Counted from the first letter of the stretch, positions 54,337-63,943 are shown. The stretch: 64,000 bases of DNA from Acidobacteriales bacterium 59-55 (GCA_001897435.1 MKSV01000004.1:542666-606665); one strand, 5' to 3'. The notes: a model not told the origin generated them from the sequence alone. Numbers and translations are program-made.

Positions 54337-54364
54337 GGGTCAGCTGCGGCTGGCCCTTTTTCCT
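54337..54364 (+). terminator. hairpin terminator after vapBC
   Basis: GGGTCAGC-TGCG-GCTGGCCC (one G-T pair) followed by TTTTTCCTTTT. Confidence 0.8.
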
Positions 54365-54401
54365 TTTGCTGTTGACCAGCCTGCGACTGGGGAGGATATC
54401 G

Positions 54402-54626
54402 ATGAGCCAGCGTAGATCATGGCAAGACTGGGAACTGGAGATTCTCTGCTCTCAGTACGCCGATACTCCCACCAAAGCACTCTCTGAATCCATTCAGAGA
54501 TCAGTTGCAGCCATCTATGGACGTGCGACGATCCTGGGGCTTAGAAAGTCCGAAGCCTATCCGGCATCACCGGTTCTCTCCTGTTTCTGGTCACATCTGT
54601 GGCGTGGGGTGCTCCCAGGACGTTGA
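54402..54626 (+). pseudogene. N-terminal fragment of an HTH (Myb-like) protein fused to cargo
   Basis: From ATG 54402 (GGGGAGG ahead) residues 1 to about 55 form a homeodomain/Myb-like unit (WQDWELEILCSQYADTPTKA, SIQRSVAAIYGRATILGLRK). It looks like the start of a longer backbone gene. After SEAYPASP, at about 54565, the frame runs into merP-derived DNA and stops at 54626. The rest of the gene was lost when the arsenic block arrived. Confidence 0.65.
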
Positions 54627-54829
54627 CCCTGGACGTGCCGGGAATGACTTGTCCGACCTGCCCGGTCACGATCAAGAAAGCCCTGCTGAAACAGTCGGGT
54701 GTAACCGGTGTGACTGTGCGCTATGAGAAGAAGCAGCTTGACGTGGCCTTCGATGACGCGAAGACAGATCCGACTGCCATCATGAAATCGACGGCATCCG
54801 TGGGTTTCCCCTCTCAACCTGCCAAGTGA
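54545..54829 (+). pseudogene. merP: merP-like periplasmic metal-binding protein lacking its start
   Basis: The frame is open from 54545 to 54829 and gives a signal-peptide remnant (GITGSLLFLVTSVAWGA), then LTLDVPGMTCPTCPVTIKKA with the CxxC metal site, and a ferredoxin-like fold. No proper start or ribosome site lies in frame: TAG sits at 54542 and a GTG at 54599 would drop the signal peptide. MerP carries mercury ions to MerT, which is absent here. Confidence 0.75.
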
Positions 54830-54883
54830 GGCGGCCTTTGGATGGTGGTGTTCAATGTCGCTCCTTCGAAGGAAGGCTATTGC

Positions 54884-55528
54884 TCAGCAGCAGCCACAGC
54901 TCTCACCTCGAAGGGCACGTCGTCCCTCGACTATCAGGATCGGCAATGCCAGGAGCGCAGCTGCTGAATCTGCCCAATGAATGTGCCAGATGGCAATGAT
55001 GGCGAGTCCCGCCAAAGTAATCGCCGCGAGATAGGCACACGTCGCCGACTGTACGGCATCTGCAGCCAGGGCGCGATTGTTTGTCTGTCGTGCGACTCTT
55101 CGCTTCCCCCAGGCAAGGAAAGGCATGATGACAAGGGCAGCAAGCGTGATGGCTATGCCGCTACGACTCGTCTCCACCTTGACATCGCGGAGAAGCGAGA
55201 GGACGGTCACGAGCGCGACTGCTCCGGCAAGAACAAAGAGTAGGATTCCAGCCAGTCGCGAGGCGCGATCTTTTGTGATTGGGAACGACGGAATAATCGC
55301 CAGCAAAACTACGGTGGCAGACAGTAGTTCCACAAAGCTGTCTGCGCCAAATGTCAGCAGTGCCGAACTGTGCGCTGAAATGGCTCCGTAGAGGGATACG
55401 CCGCACTCGACGAGCATCCATACCAATGTGATTCCCTGAAGCCAGGCAATCGTGCCTGTAGTCTTCGCCTGAGAGGCACAGGCTGTCGCGCCATCGGAAG
55501 GAGCTTCGATCTGGATGAACTGTGCCAC
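54884..55528 (-). CDS. CDF-like small cation transporter
   Basis: 214 residues, about six membrane helices. CDF-type motifs LTFGADSFVELLSATVVLLA and HIHWADSAAALLALPILIV with the paired Asp sites in TM2 and TM5, but no cytoplasmic C-terminal domain. It ends GESCGCC, a potential thiol metal site. It lies tail-on to arsC and arsM in an arsenic operon, so a role in metal or metalloid export is inferred. Confidence 0.7.
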   Translation of the reverse strand: MAQFIQIEAPSDGATACASQAKTTGTIAWLQGITLVWMLVECGVSLYGAISAHSSALLTFGADSFVELLSATVVLLAIIPSFPITKDRASRLAGILLFVLAGAVALVTVLSLLRDVKVETSRSGIAITLAALVIMPFLAWGKRRVARQTNNRALAADAVQSATCAYLAAITLAGLAIIAIWHIHWADSAAALLALPILIVEGRRALRGESCGCC

Positions 55529-55542
55529 AACTAAGTTTATCG

Positions 55543-55965
55543 CTATGCCTGCGCTGGGATCGTGTTCGTGCTCAACTTCTCCTGCTCCAACAACTGCAAG
55601 ATGCGCCGCTTGATCTCATCGCGAGTCTGGCGTACCGATTCGATCCCTTGCCCGTTGGGATCGGGTAGCGGCCACTCGTCGCGCCGCAAACCAGGAACGT
55701 AAGGGCATTCATCTCCGCAGCCCATCGTGACAAGCAATTCGGCTTCCCGTGCCAACTCCGCAGAGAGCTTTTGCGGCTTGGCATTGCTGAGGTCGATTCC
55801 CACCTCGAGCATCGCCTCCACAACCACAGGGTGGACATGCTCGGCAGGTTGTGTTCCGGCAGAGATGCCATGCGCTAATTCCAGGTCGGCAAGCTGGTTG
55901 AAGAATGCAGCCGACATTTGCGAGCGTCCTGCATTGTGAACGCAGGCAAAGATAAATGTACGCAT
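55543..55965 (-). CDS. arsC: arsenate reductase, low-MW-phosphatase type
   Basis: 140 residues. P-loop CVHNAGRS (C8 to R14, CX5R), later VTMGCGDECPYVPG with the resolving cysteines and DWPLPDPNGQG-like ELPDP stretch. Thioredoxin-coupled ArsC enzymes reduce arsenate to arsenite with these residues. Second gene from the end of the minus-strand ars operon. Confidence 0.88.
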   Translation of the reverse strand: MRTFIFACVHNAGRSQMSAAFFNQLADLELAHGISAGTQPAEHVHPVVVEAMLEVGIDLSNAKPQKLSAELAREAELLVTMGCGDECPYVPGLRRDEWPLPDPNGQGIESVRQTRDEIKRRILQLLEQEKLSTNTIPAQA

Positions 55966-55995
55966 TTCTGGTCAAACTCCTTTTGATAGCGCGAT

Positions 55996-56490
55996 CTATT
56001 GATGCCCGATCTGATCGATTTCTTTCTGTATGGCGAGTTGGCCGAGAGTCGAGAGAGGTAAAGACAGGAAAAGGCTGATTCTCCGATCCAGAATGGAGAA
56101 GGTGTCACGAAAAGCGCGCTCTATTTCTGCTGGCGTGCCCACGGCAGCAGCGGGATCGGGCACTCCCCAGTGGGCCGTCAAAGGCTGTCCCGGCCAAACC
56201 GGGCAGATTTCCTTGGCGGCGTTATCGCAGACGGTAAAAACGAAATGAAGCTGTGGCGAATCTGGTTTGGCGAATTCATCCCATGACTTGCTGTAGAAGC
56301 CTTCGGTGCTGAGTCCTGCAGCCTCGATCTGTTTGAGAGCTTCAGGGCGAACTATGCCCGTAGGATGGCTCCCGGCGCTGTATGCGGTGAAAGTGCCGTG
56401 TCCCTTACGGTTCATGATCGCCTCGGCCATGATCGATCGTGCCGAGTTACCGGTACAGAGAAACATTACGTTGTAGTGCTGTGCGGACAT
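55996..56490 (-). CDS. arsenate-reductase-like protein, second type
   Basis: 164 residues from ATG 56490 (GAGGAGAG ahead). P-loop FLCTGNSARSIMAEAI (C12 to R18), then YSAGSHPTG, VFTVCDNAAKEICPVWPG and HWGVPDPAAA, typical of ArsC in ars operons. It is clearly different in sequence from the neighbouring arsC, so two divergent reductases stand side by side. Confidence 0.85.
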   Translation of the reverse strand: MSAQHYNVMFLCTGNSARSIMAEAIMNRKGHGTFTAYSAGSHPTGIVRPEALKQIEAAGLSTEGFYSKSWDEFAKPDSPQLHFVFTVCDNAAKEICPVWPGQPLTAHWGVPDPAAAVGTPAEIERAFRDTFSILDRRISLFLSLPLSTLGQLAIQKEIDQIGHQ

Positions 56491-56519
56491 TGTTCGACTC
56501 TCCTCGCTCATGCAGCGCT

Positions 56520-57431
56520 TCACCTTACCGGAGGGCAGCACTTCGGCCCGCAACAAGGAGCCTGAGCGGTCTCGGAGGGTTTGACGGCGTAGACCTTGAC
56601 GCTCGCCGCGGCTGCATTGACGTCATACTTGGAGAGCAGGTCAGTTAGGTCTTGATGCAGGCTCGCTGGTTTATCCGTCGAGCAGCAGGATGCAGCGTCC
56701 CCGGAATCCATAGAGGGCGAGCAGCAGCCAGCTTGGTTCTCGACTTTGGCATAGGCATTCAGATCTGCGCCGCTGTCCACGATCTTGACGTGCTCGAACC
56801 CAGCAGCAAGCAACCCATCCCGGTAGTCATTGATGAGAATCGCGCCGCCGATGCAGCCGACATAGGCCGCCATGCTGGCAGCTACCTCGGGCGGAAGTTC
56901 GCTCTTAAGAGCAATATCGCTCACAGCCAGCCGGCCACCCGGTTTCAGCACTCGCGCAATTTCCCTGAAAACGGCAGGCTTATCGGGAGCGAGGTTGATG
57001 ACACAGTTGCTGATGACGCAATCAACTGAGGCATCAGGAAGCGGAATCTTATCGATGGTCGATAGATGGAACTCCACATTCTTATAGCCGCCAGACAGAG
57101 CGTTCGTGCGGGCTCTCTCGATCATCGCGGGAGTCATATCGATGCCGATCGCCTTGCCTCCAGGTCCGACCAGGGGAGAGGCGAGAAATAGATCCAGGCC
57201 GCCACCGGAGCCGAGATCAACCACAACCTCACCAGGACGAATCGATGCGATCGCCGTGGGATTCCCGCAAGACAGACCCATGTTGGCCTCGGCCGGAATC
57301 GATGTCAGTTCCTCCGTGGTGTATCCAAAAGCCTGGGCGACAGCTGTTACCCCCGCATCATCGCTGGACAGCGAACTCTCCGCGACCGCTCCATACTTCG
57401 ACTTCACCGATTCAAGTATCTGCTCTGCCAT
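56520..57431 (-). CDS. arsM: arsenite S-adenosylmethionine methyltransferase
   Basis: 303 residues. SAM site [28 protein letters not shown] with an arsenite-binding Cys, [20 protein letters not shown] with the second Cys, and [10 protein letters not shown] with the third. The C-terminus is extended by cysteine clusters ([27 protein letters not shown]) that may bind As(III). It makes methylated, partly volatile arsenicals. First gene of the minus-strand operon, divergent from arsR. Confidence 0.92.
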   Translation of the reverse strand: MAEQILESVKSKYGAVAESSLSSDDAGVTAVAQAFGYTTEELTSIPAEANMGLSCGNPTAIASIRPGEVVVDLGSGGGLDLFLASPLVGPGGKAIGIDMTPAMIERARTNALSGGYKNVEFHLSTIDKIPLPDASVDCVISNCVINLAPDKPAVFREIARVLKPGGRLAVSDIALKSELPPEVAASMAAYVGCIGGAILINDYRDGLLAAGFEHVKIVDSGADLNAYAKVENQAGCCSPSMDSGDAASCCSTDKPASLHQDLTDLLSKYDVNAAAASVKVYAVKPSETAQAPCCGPKCCPPVR

Positions 57432-57491
57432 GATGTCCTCCAGACATATCTGTCAAAGCGACTATATTTCTTTCCTACACATACGTCAATA

Positions 57492-57504
57492 CGAATATAA
57501 TTCG
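57492..57504. promoter_or_regulatory. candidate ArsR operator
   Basis: CGAAT-ATA-ATTCG palindrome, ending three bases before the arsR start in the arsM-arsR intergenic region. It could let ArsR control both directions. Confidence 0.5.
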
Positions 57505-57507
57505 AGC

Positions 57508-57924
57508 ATGGCAGCTAAACGGGCATTCAACATCGAGAGGTTCTTTCAGGCACTTGGCGACAACACTCGCCTCCGCCTGCTCAATCTCATGGGCGATCAG
57601 GAAATTTGTGTCTGCTACTTTGTCGAGATACTGGATCAACCTCAACCAAAGATTTCTCGTCACCTCGCATATCTGCGCAGTGCCGGCATCGTCGCTACGC
57701 GAAGAGACGGGAAGTGGATGCACTACCGGATTGTCATGCCGCCTCACATCGGAGCTACTCAGATTCTTCAGCAAACTCTTGGTTGGCTGAAAGAAGATCG
57801 CGCGATGCAGGCTGACCGCGCACGGCTATCCAAGGCGTGCTGCACGCCGGCTAAATTCGTCGCGCTTCAGGGCGCGCCACTTCCAATTCCCATTGATTCA
57901 AGTACCGTCTCCGCGTCGAGGTAG
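57508..57924 (+). CDS. arsR: ArsR-family arsenite-responsive repressor
   Basis: 138 residues from ATG 57508. Winged helix with [20 protein letters not shown] and the metal site EICVCYF (C34, C36), recognition helix [20 protein letters not shown], and extra Cys (KACCTP) near the end. Arsenite binding releases DNA. Its stop is four bases ahead of acr3, so the two are co-transcribed. Confidence 0.92.
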   Translation: MAAKRAFNIERFFQALGDNTRLRLLNLMGDQEICVCYFVEILDQPQPKISRHLAYLRSAGIVATRRDGKWMHYRIVMPPHIGATQILQQTLGWLKEDRAMQADRARLSKACCTPAKFVALQGAPLPIPIDSSTVSASR

Positions 57925-57928
57925 CTCT

Positions 57929-59050
57929 ATGTCCAGCACCGCCTATACACAAGGCCAGATCTGCGCGCCAATGCCGCGCAAGAAATTGTCCTTCCTCGAC
58001 CGTTACCTAACCCTCTGGATCTTCCTCGCCATGGCGATAGGTGTAGCAATCGGACACTTCGTACCCGGATCTGCGGCGTTCGTGAACAGCTTTCAATCCG
58101 GTACAACCAACATTCCCATTGCCATCGGACTGATCATCATGATGTACCCACCACTGGCAAAGGTTCGGTATGAGAAGCTTGGCGAGGTCTTTCGCAACCG
58201 CCGCGTTCTTGGACTTTCGCTGGTTCAGAACTGGATCATTGGTCCGATCCTCATGTTCGCGCTGGCCTTAACTTTCCTCCATGGAGAGCCCGCGTATATG
58301 CGTGGCCTCATCTTGATCGGGATAGCGCGTTGCATCGCCATGGTTTTGGTGTGGAATGAGTTGGCTGGTGGAGACACGGATTATGTTGCTGGGCTCGTCG
58401 CTCTGAATAGCATCTTTCAAGTGCTCTTCTATAGTCTCTATGCCTGGGTATTCATCACGATTCTACCTACGTGGTTCGGCTACCAGGGATCGGTCGTCAA
58501 GATCAGCATCGGCCAGATCGCCCACAGTGTCTTTATCTATTTGGGAATCCCATTCCTCGCGGGCGCATTGACTCGATTGGCACTTGTCCGCGTGAAGGGT
58601 GAAGAGTGGTACCGGACAAAGTTCATTCCCAAAATCAGCCCCTTTACGTTGGTAGCACTCCTTTTCACGATTCTGGTCATGTTTAGCCTCAAAGGCGACC
58701 TAATCGTTCGGCTTCCGTTCGACGTCCTCAAGATCGCGGTGCCCCTGGTTGTCTATTTCGCTATCATGTTCGTCGTCAGCTTTTGGATGGGCAAGAAGCT
58801 GGGCGCCGACTATGCGCAGACGGCAACTCTCTCCTTCACGGCAGCTGGGAATAACTTTGAGTTGGCGATCGCGGTGGCTGTTGCGGTCTTCGGCCTGAAC
58901 TCGGGCGAAGCGTTTGTGGGGGTGATTGGACCGTTGGTCGAAGTCCCTGCCTTGATCGGCCTTGTAAACGTGGCGTTCTGGATGCGCAAGCGATACTTCA
59001 AATCGACGGAGCCAGGGTTCGAGGTCCATCCCGTTGAGACTGCGCCATAG
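57929..59050 (+). CDS. acr3: ACR3-type arsenite efflux permease
   Basis: 373 residues from ATG 57929 (GAGGTAG ahead), about ten membrane helices. ACR3 signatures: [60 protein letters not shown] with the conserved Cys, and [20 protein letters not shown]. Exports arsenite made by the two reductases. Confidence 0.95.
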   Translation: MSSTAYTQGQICAPMPRKKLSFLDRYLTLWIFLAMAIGVAIGHFVPGSAAFVNSFQSGTTNIPIAIGLIIMMYPPLAKVRYEKLGEVFRNRRVLGLSLVQNWIIGPILMFALALTFLHGEPAYMRGLILIGIARCIAMVLVWNELAGGDTDYVAGLVALNSIFQVLFYSLYAWVFITILPTWFGYQGSVVKISIGQIAHSVFIYLGIPFLAGALTRLALVRVKGEEWYRTKFIPKISPFTLVALLFTILVMFSLKGDLIVRLPFDVLKIAVPLVVYFAIMFVVSFWMGKKLGADYAQTATLSFTAAGNNFELAIAVAVAVFGLNSGEAFVGVIGPLVEVPALIGLVNVAFWMRKRYFKSTEPGFEVHPVETAP

Positions 59051-59154
59051 TCATCAGCACCACTCGGCATCCCGATAAACGGCTCAGAAACCAACACAGA
59101 TTTACTCTGGATGTAGTCCTCACGAAGTTGTCTCCTTGATCCAAAGGAGGCAAC

Positions 59155-59787
59155 ATGCTCGAAGATCACGTAGGCGCAGCAATCACGCGGCGAAGACTCT
59201 ACTCAGGTCCTGCCGCTAACCATGTCGATGATTTTGCGGAATGGCTTCACAATCGAGGCCACAAAAAACGGTTGCTCTTCCGAATCCTTCAATCTTTCGC
59301 TGCCTGGACCGACTGGCTAACCAAAACCGGCAGATCCGCAGCGGATTTTTCGGAAGGACTGGATGCGTGCACAAGATACGTCTTGTCAGTGTCCCAATTT
59401 CCATATCAGCGCGGACCCAAGCGCGAATCTCTCTCAGTCGTACGGCTCTTCCTCGGTTTCCTCCGCGAACGCGGGATGATCCAAGCATCCGTGGACTTAT
59501 CTATCTCACCCTACCCGTTGGTTGTAGAGTTTCGTGCCTGGATGCTTGAACATCGAGGTGTTACGAAGACCACCTTGGACGTCTATCAGAGGAATCTCGA
59601 CGAGTTTATCGCAAGCGTTGGAAGCAATCCGCATCGCTATAGCCCCAAAGTGCTGCGCGGTTTTGTCCTCGTATGCAAGTCTTGGGGGGAACCGTCGTTC
59701 GCAGTTTTCTCCGGTTCCTCGGGGCTACGGGAGAGTGTCTGCACGCTGTTTGCGTGGTGGCTCTGCATAATCGCGATCTCCACATAA
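59155..59787 (+). pseudogene. tyrosine-recombinase N-terminal part, frameshifted and truncated
   Basis: Residues 1 to about 175 resemble the N-terminal (SAM-like) domains of XerC-type recombinases (VVEFRAWMLEHRGVTKTTLD, VYQRNLDEFI). At a run of six G (about 59684-59689) the frame is lost: the expected VRSFLRFLGATGECLHAVCV continues from about 59697 in another frame. The catalytic domain is missing altogether. Marks the right side of the arsenic block. Confidence 0.7.
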
Positions 59788-60180
59788 TGCGCGCTACGCG
59801 GTGCACCGCATATTGCGCACTATAACCAAGGTCAGTTTTACGAGACGTGGTTCACCTGCGACAAGGACCGCCTTGAGTTCGTGAGGAACACACTGGCGTG
59901 GCCTTGCTGGGGCGACCCAAAGTTTGCGTACTGCGACGTGGAGCGCGCTATCAAGCAACAGGTTCGCGCGAGGAATTGTCTCTCGCTCTATGAGCTGCGA
60001 GCGGCAGAAGAGTTGCGGACTGCTGAGATGGCAGTCCTTGTTCGCCTTGAGGCGAAGTATCGGCCGTCGCCCCCTCAGGCCGAAGCATCTACAGAGGCGC
60101 CCATTGCCATCGCGGTGGAGCGGCCAACCGTGGAACCACCCATCACGCCTGTCACACCTATTCAAGGCAGCCTCTTCTAA
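59788..60180 (+). pseudogene. beheaded ICE backbone gene
   Basis: The frame is open from 59788 with no start at its head and reads AHYNQGQFYETWFTCDKDRL, VRNTLAWPCWGDPKFAYCDV, then a proline-rich tail ending GSLF. A GTG at 59881 could still start a 99-residue product. The 5' part was probably lost at the junction with the integrase fragment. No family recognised. Confidence 0.55.
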
Positions 60181-60202
60181 GCCTCCAGAGAAAGGAAACT
60201 CC

Positions 60203-60757
60203 ATGCCGTATTCCGTCTACTATCGCGGTGAAATCACCATCAGCCCGCCGCTCACCGAAGAGCATGCAGCCATAGTCCTCGCGTTCTCCCGGAAGGAATA
60301 CAACGATCTGACAAAACCGATCTTCGCAAACATCGCTGCCAGCCCAGGAGAGGATCTCCCCGCGTACATGGACGTGTTCGATATCTCGGAAGACAGGACT
60401 ACCATCCTTCCCGAGGAAGATGAGAGTACTCATGGACTGAGACTTTGCCTCATGCTGCTTGTGGAACATTTCCTTGAACCGCATGGATATCTGCTGAACG
60501 GCGAAGTGTCGTGGGATGCAGATGATGTGAATGACCGCGGTTCGATCTTCGTCAAGGACAATCTCATCGAGGACGTAGAGGACGTGATTGTCAATGCCGG
60601 CCCGAGTTGGTCCCCGGACCACTATTCGGATGCACGACTGAAGGAGGTCATCCAGGATCTTGTTGATTCAGCCGACGACACTGGCTGCAGCGAAGACCTG
60701 ACGGTAGTGTCTGCGAAGTACGTTGAGTACCTGCGAGAAGCTCTGCCGAAACTCTGA
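60203..60757 (+). CDS. unknown ICE backbone protein
   Basis: 184 residues from ATG 60203 (AAAGGA ahead). Acidic, alpha/beta; motifs YYRGEITISPPLTEEHAAIV, LLNGEVSWDADDVNDRGSIF and EDVIVNAGPSWSPD. No membrane segment. Located just before the PRTRC cassette. Function unknown. Confidence 0.6.
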   Translation: MPYSVYYRGEITISPPLTEEHAAIVLAFSRKEYNDLTKPIFANIAASPGEDLPAYMDVFDISEDRTTILPEEDESTHGLRLCLMLLVEHFLEPHGYLLNGEVSWDADDVNDRGSIFVKDNLIEDVEDVIVNAGPSWSPDHYSDARLKEVIQDLVDSADDTGCSEDLTVVSAKYVEYLREALPKL

Positions 60758-60838
60758 CGAGGAGCGGGCACACCGTCCGTCCTGCCAACCCTTCCCAAAT
60801 CACCCATTCTTTGCGAGTTCCCACCCATGAGGAGACCT

Positions 60839-61297
60839 ATGCCCAGCTTGCGCCTCCGCCACCACAACGACTGCCCGCGATGCCCGGTGATCGGGGCCGA
60901 AGACATACCTGGCGAAGAGTATTACCAAATACTCTCGTTACGCTTCAATGTAACTCTCGCGAAAAAGCTCTCCGCAAGACATGACCTGACTCGGGTCGAG
61001 CCATCTGCGCTTTCGCGTTGGCTCGAACACGCCCGCATTCTCGAAAGTCATGTGTGGCACCTGCCGTTGAACGCAGGACACGGGATCATGGTCACGCTTC
61101 CGGCAGGTTGTGGAATGCCTCTGGTCGACGGCAACCACCGTGCCGCGCGAGCTTTGCGGCTCGGGGAAGATTTCTTTGCCGCGGTGCTTAGCGAAGACGA
61201 GACGCACGAACTTCTGAGAATGAGCATGAACCCCGCCATCGCAGATCACTACTGGAAGCGGTTGCTCGCTTCAAAGCCTCACGCGGACGATCGTTAG
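60839..61297 (+). CDS. protein with ParB/sulfiredoxin-like DGNHR motif
   Basis: 152 residues from ATG 60839 (GAGGAG ahead). N-terminal CPRCPV, then LESHVWHLPLNAGHGIMVTL and PLVDGNHRAARALRLGEDFF, where DGNHRAA resembles the DG(N/H)HR box of ParB/Srx-type folds. It stands where PRTRC cassettes usually carry ParB-like genes, but is far too short for a full ParB. Confidence 0.55.
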   Translation: MPSLRLRHHNDCPRCPVIGAEDIPGEEYYQILSLRFNVTLAKKLSARHDLTRVEPSALSRWLEHARILESHVWHLPLNAGHGIMVTLPAGCGMPLVDGNHRAARALRLGEDFFAAVLSEDETHELLRMSMNPAIADHYWKRLLASKPHADDR

Positions 61298-61378
61298 CAC
61301 CACATCGGTAACAACCACTTGCGCTCTGGCGCCCACCTTCAACATGTGCTGAATCAAACCATAAGGAGAAGTTTCAAG

Positions 61379-61594
61379 ATGGCTACTGCACTCAAGACAG
61401 AAGTACTGTTGCGCGAGTTCTTTTTCAATGGAGTTCGCATCCCTGACCCTGCACCCGAGATGACCGTCGACGAAGTCCGAGACTTCCTGACGCCGACTTA
61501 CCCGGAGATTGCGACTGCGACGCTCACAGGACCCGACGCCACCGGCACGGCGCTGCGCTATACCTTCGACCGGGCAATCGGCTCGAAAGGCTAA
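61379..61594 (+). CDS. PRTRC system protein C
   Basis: 71 residues from ATG 61379 (AAGGAG ahead). Short ubiquitin-like-sized protein: FFFNGVRIPDPAPEMTVDEV, then YPEIATATLTGP, matching PRTRC protein C. The cassette couples ubiquitin-like and ThiF-like proteins on plasmids and ICEs; its function is unknown. Confidence 0.8.
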   Translation: MATALKTEVLLREFFFNGVRIPDPAPEMTVDEVRDFLTPTYPEIATATLTGPDATGTALRYTFDRAIGSKG

Positions 61595-61598
61595 AGTC

Positions 61599-61817
61599 AT
61601 GGTCACGAAAGAGATCACGGAGGAGGAGCTCCTGGCGTTGTTCAAAGACAAGGCCAATACTCCTCCCAGTGGCCCGAACGAACTCCTGGCGAGGCACCTG
61701 AAATGCAAACAATCCCGCGAGCTGTCCGAGGCCGTCGCGAGCGCGGCCCATCGCTACACCGATCCGGCCAATCCCCGGCTGCTCCCACCTTCGGAGATGC
61801 TCCCGCCCTTGGCGTAG
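61599..61817 (+). CDS. small protein within the PRTRC cassette
   Basis: 72 residues starting four bases after PRTRC C and overlapping PRTRC F by 115 bp in another frame. Helical, charged (TEEELLALFKDKANTPPSGP, LLARHLKCKQSRELSEAVAS). The long overlap is unusual; either this gene or the chosen F start could be wrong. Confidence 0.5.
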   Translation: MVTKEITEEELLALFKDKANTPPSGPNELLARHLKCKQSRELSEAVASAAHRYTDPANPRLLPPSEMLPPLA

Positions 61818-62839
61818 AGACGCTCGCGCGATGCTCGGGCCAGGCGCTGCCGACGCTCGAGAGTGTGCCGACGTCGTACAACCACGAAGTCCATTCCGAG
61901 TTGCTCTACGATTTCTGCGCCGCACTGGTGCGATGCGGGGTAGCTCGTCCATCGCAATGGAAACAGGCGGGTGAAAGCGGGAACGTCTTCGCCCAAAACG
62001 CGATCCGCGAGGCGATTACAACGGACCGTCTGGACTTGCTGCAACGCAACCTCGAATACCATCTGCAGATCGAGGACGTGATCGAGAAATACGGATATGA
62101 CCGCGCACTCGAATCGAGCGAGCTCGCGGTCATGATTACCTCCGGCAACTGCGGGTACGTGGAAATCGGCGAGGCCGTCGAAGCTCTGGAGGCGGAAGAG
62201 ACGGGACTGGGGGCGGCCTTCTACTGGCAGTTCACCTATTCGCTCTACCGTGTCATGCGCATTTATAACCATGATGACGCAAAGATGCGCGAGGAAATGC
62301 TGCACGAGTGGGCGGAACAGGAGGATGAAGAGAGCCGCGAGCAGTACGAATTCCCTGAAGTCGACAAAGGGTTGCCGGAGTGCATCCTGAAGACGCTCAA
62401 GGGCAACTCCCGGCACGAGTTTCGCGACCGCCAGCTCTTGCTCAAGCACAAGAGCGGCAAGTTCGGAAGCTGGATCACGCGGCTACGACGCATCCAGCGG
62501 CTTGCGCGTCTCTACCCGAAATCGGGTAGAGATCTGGGCGACGGCTATTACGACTCCATGCCGCTACCAACGTTGCTTGTTGCCTTCAAGGAGCACGATG
62601 TCATCTGCGCGTGCTTCGATGAAGAGAGCCAGTCCATGCTCGAGGGCTCGCCGGAACCCGCTCTTTCAATCGTCTTTTCTCCGAACGACGAGGATGAGGT
62701 GCGGAAGGCGAAGAAGATCATCGAGCGATTCGTTCTGATCAATTGCGAACTCTTCCAACTGGTCGAAGAGATTCAGAGCTGGGGGAGCCATGAACGTCGA
62801 GACATCGATCGGGGAGAACTATCACTACGAGCTGCATGA
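61703..62839 (+). CDS. PRTRC system protein F-like
   Basis: 378 residues from ATG 61703 (GAGG eight bases ahead), overlapping its neighbours on both sides. Helical and acidic, with YGYDRALESSELAVMITSGN, EQEDEESREQYEFPEVDKGL and LIQRFARLY-like motifs. Identified mainly by position between PRTRC C and B. GTG 61865 would avoid the overlap but lose conserved-looking sequence. Confidence 0.6.
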   Translation: MQTIPRAVRGRRERGPSLHRSGQSPAAPTFGDAPALGVETLARCSGQALPTLESVPTSYNHEVHSELLYDFCAALVRCGVARPSQWKQAGESGNVFAQNAIREAITTDRLDLLQRNLEYHLQIEDVIEKYGYDRALESSELAVMITSGNCGYVEIGEAVEALEAEETGLGAAFYWQFTYSLYRVMRIYNHDDAKMREEMLHEWAEQEDEESREQYEFPEVDKGLPECILKTLKGNSRHEFRDRQLLLKHKSGKFGSWITRLRRIQRLARLYPKSGRDLGDGYYDSMPLPTLLVAFKEHDVICACFDEESQSMLEGSPEPALSIVFSPNDEDEVRKAKKIIERFVLINCELFQLVEEIQSWGSHERRDIDRGELSLRAA

Positions 62840-63497
62840 GGCGCTGCTCGTCTATCAGGGGCGTGGATCGAGCTTCGTGACGAGGCACGAGATTACGCAG
62901 TCCAAGAATGCGCCACCCGTGCTGGGGCCGGCCCAGCCGCTTACAGTGACCTTCATCGACTCGTTGGTCCGCTCCATTGGCGGCAATGTGAAGGCGGAGA
63001 TTCTGCCTGAAAACGTGATCGCCAAAGGTGACCGCATGATCGCATGGTGGACGCCGCAGCGGCGCAAAGCGATGTTCTACAAGAACTCCGAAAACAAGGC
63101 AAAGCATCTTAACGGAAAGGTCTTTCCCCAACCGGCTCTGGTCTGGCAGGTATCGGAAGGCAACCTGAAGATCCGTGCGCTCGTGGAGAACGAACGCCCC
63201 ACGGCCGGAACCAAACTCGCCGTGGCTCCCTTCTGGAACCTCTCTCATCATGGCTCGGTGTGTACGGGCTCCATGCGGCGGCCGGAGAGCGCGTTGGTCG
63301 CCTCGATTCCATCCTGGGAGCAGGGCTTCTATGAGTCGAACTTCACGCACTCGAATATTGGGCGGCTGACACGCCACAAGGGCGGTTTCGACGGGTTATG
63401 GAGTGCACTCGCCGGGAAGCGCGTGCCGTTCCCGAAGGCATCCCTCATCGAGCTTCCCGAAACCCTATCCCAATTCATTCACGAAGGGAGGCAATAG
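62790..63497 (+). CDS. PRTRC system protein B
   Basis: 235 residues. Typical elements: HEALLVYQGRGSSFVTRHEI, GDRMIAWWTPQRRKAMFYKN, VFPQPALVWQVSEGNLKIRA, WNLSHHGSVCTGSM. Its start lies inside the end of protein F. Function in the cassette unknown. Confidence 0.85.
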   Translation: MNVETSIGENYHYELHEALLVYQGRGSSFVTRHEITQSKNAPPVLGPAQPLTVTFIDSLVRSIGGNVKAEILPENVIAKGDRMIAWWTPQRRKAMFYKNSENKAKHLNGKVFPQPALVWQVSEGNLKIRALVENERPTAGTKLAVAPFWNLSHHGSVCTGSMRRPESALVASIPSWEQGFYESNFTHSNIGRLTRHKGGFDGLWSALAGKRVPFPKASLIELPETLSQFIHEGRQ

Positions 63498-63499
63498 CC

Positions 63500-63943
63500 A
63501 TGCGGATCGAACATAACGTTCCGGCCGGCCTGCTCGAAAACCGCCGCGTCCGGGTGTTGGTCGTAGGCGCGGGAGGAACGGGCAGCGCCATTGTGATGGG
63601 GTTGCCCTATCTGGACCAGGCGATGCGGGCCTGGGGACACAGTGGAGGGCTCGATGTCTGGATGATGGATGCGGATACGGTCTCCGAGACCAATTGCATC
63701 CGGCAGCCCTTCTCGTTCTCGGATCTTGGTCTCAATAAGGCGACGGTGCTTGTTAACCGAATCAACCTCTTTTGGGGAACCGAGTGGAAGTCCTTTCCGG
63801 TCCACCTCGATAAGCGCGCCCGCATCAACGATGTGCATCCGGACATTGTGATTGGCTGTGTCGACACCCGAGCCGCTCGCCGCGCCATTGAGGAGGCATT
63901 GAAGACCTCGCTCAACCGTACCAGCTACTGGCTGTTATATTAG
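63500..63943 (+). pseudogene. PRTRC ThiF-family protein, truncated
   Basis: Starts well at ATG 63500 (GGGAGG ahead). ThiF/E1-type nucleotide-binding motif VRVLVVGAGGTGSAIVMGLP, then WMMDADTVSETNCIRQPFSF and IVIGCVDTRAARRAI. The frame leaves family sequence after SYWL (about 63934) and stops at 63943, at roughly half the usual length. The adenylation domain's later parts, including the catalytic Cys region, are lost. Confidence 0.8.
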
